Source of the DNA: Rathayibacter sp. VKM Ac-2760
GTDB lineage: Bacteria > Actinomycetota > Actinomycetes > Actinomycetales > Microbacteriaceae
Assembly: GCF_009834185.1 (NCBI RefSeq)
Contig: NZ_CP047173.1
Span: 992,001-1,056,000, forward strand
DNA length: 64,000 nucleotides
Direction: 5' to 3'
Both the position numbers and the translations under genes were made by a program. Within the stretch, counting starts at the first letter, position 1, and every line of letters starts with the position of its first letter. The notes beneath the pieces are model-generated. The model did not search any database. It had not been told where the DNA came from and saw only the letters and a program-made list of their open reading frames with translations. Shown in pieces: positions 63,691 through 64,000 of this stretch.

Positions 63691-64000
63691 CGATGCCTCC
63701 GGTGCACGGGGCACCGGGCTCGGGTGCGGTCGACGCCTGCCAGAAGCGCTCGATGAACGCGTCGATCCGCGGGTCCTCGGGGGAGTCGATCGCGACCTGG
63801 GCGTCCCACGCGCTGAGCACGATGGGGGAGTCGAGGCCCTCGTAGGGCGAGACGACGGCGTAGGTGTCGGGCATCGCGGCGATCAGGGCGTCGACCTCGC
63901 TCTGCGGGAGGGAGGGGTCGTAGGTCGCCCAGACGGCGCCGTGCTCGAGGTCGTGCACGGCGTTCTCGTTCGGGACGGGCTCGTTGTAGACGCCGCAGTT
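63671..64000 (-). CDS. DUF3105 family protein (5' end outside window)
   Basis: The C-terminal ~109 residues of a DUF3105 protein; the frame stays open to the window edge (NCGVYNEPVPNENAVHDLEH). The family motif VHDLEHGAVWATYDP is intact, and further on come YEGLDSPIVLSAWDAQVAID and WQASTAPEPGAPCTGGID. DUF3105 proteins are membrane-anchored external proteins of unknown function that often neighbour DUF305 proteins, as here. Confidence 0.85.
   Translation of the reverse strand, partial: NCGVYNEPVPNENAVHDLEHGAVWATYDPSLPQSEVDALIAAMPDTYAVVSPYEGLDSPIVLSAWDAQVAIDSPEDPRIDAFIERFWQASTAPEPGAPCTGGIDAPGKQ

Overview
The window is chromosomal DNA from a high-GC actinomycete, most likely a Microbacteriaceae member (Rathayibacter/Clavibacter/Curtobacterium-like). 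That placement rests on strong G/C third-position bias, frequent GTG starts, the order tRNA-Trp/secE/nusG/rplK/rplA, a hadA-like/maoC/murB cluster, LAxTG-type surface anchors and many genes with a -10 box 6-8 nt before the start codon. It is an inference from gene content and order; no search was run. There is no prophage, plasmid, transposase or CRISPR array. Mobile-looking content is limited to short palindromic intergenic repeats.

Layout. 1-4.1 kb: end of a surface protein, then a racemase, an NCS1 permease and an XRE-cupin regulator (probable hydantoin/purine-type use). 4.2-7.0 kb: small regulator genes, then two hot-dog dehydratases and murB. 7.2-10.6 kb: ABC-2 exporter and an aminotransferase. 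10.7-13.8 kb: tRNA-Trp, secE, nusG, rplK, rplA. 13.9-19.1 kb: GNAT, quinone-type reductase, DUF998 protein, alpha/beta hydrolase, YqaJ nuclease, ROK regulator. 19.2-22.2 kb: a three-gene sugar or polyol operon (TIM-barrel isomerase and two Gfo/Idh/MocA dehydrogenases) divergent from the ROK regulator. 22.2-28.2 kb: DUF5997/LysR-like pair, GNAT, dienelactone hydrolase, MacB-type ABC transporter, hydrolase. 28.3-33.1 kb: MFS transporter, GAF-PucR regulator, APC permease. 33.4-35.7 kb: OmpR/HK two-component system. 35.8-43.7 kb: Gfo/Idh enzyme, ScyD/ScyE-like secreted protein, GntP permease, large M14 carboxypeptidase with a LAxTG anchor, membrane-anchored protein. 43.8-47.9 kb: HAD phosphatase, SDR enzyme, a 92-bp tandem-repeat array, aldo/keto reductase, GlsB. 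48.1-51.9 kb: a five-gene MarR / acyl-CoA dehydrogenase-like / PIG-L deacetylase / methyltransferase / glycosyltransferase operon whose dehydrogenase gene is frameshifted. 52.0-53.2 kb: rplJ leader, rplJ, rplL. 53.3-60 kb: MarR, glyoxalase-like protein, LacI regulator with a small GNAT, and a sugar ABC importer. 60-64 kb: multidrug-type ABC exporter, excalibur protein, a gene remnant in a palindrome-rich region, and the DUF305/DUF3105 pair (the latter cut by the window edge).

How the genes work together. Several blocks are self-contained 'regulator plus transporter/enzyme' modules controlled from a shared divergent region (3.2-3.4, 19.1-19.2, 29.6-29.8 and 55.8-56.2 kb), and operator-like palindromes are visible in each. 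The 48-52 kb operon looks like a dedicated biosynthetic or modification pathway without an assigned product and is the best candidate for an undescribed system. Two families of intergenic palindromes (five copies of a ~63-bp element, about ten of a ~38-bp element) and the 92-bp array sit only between genes, mostly at gene ends.
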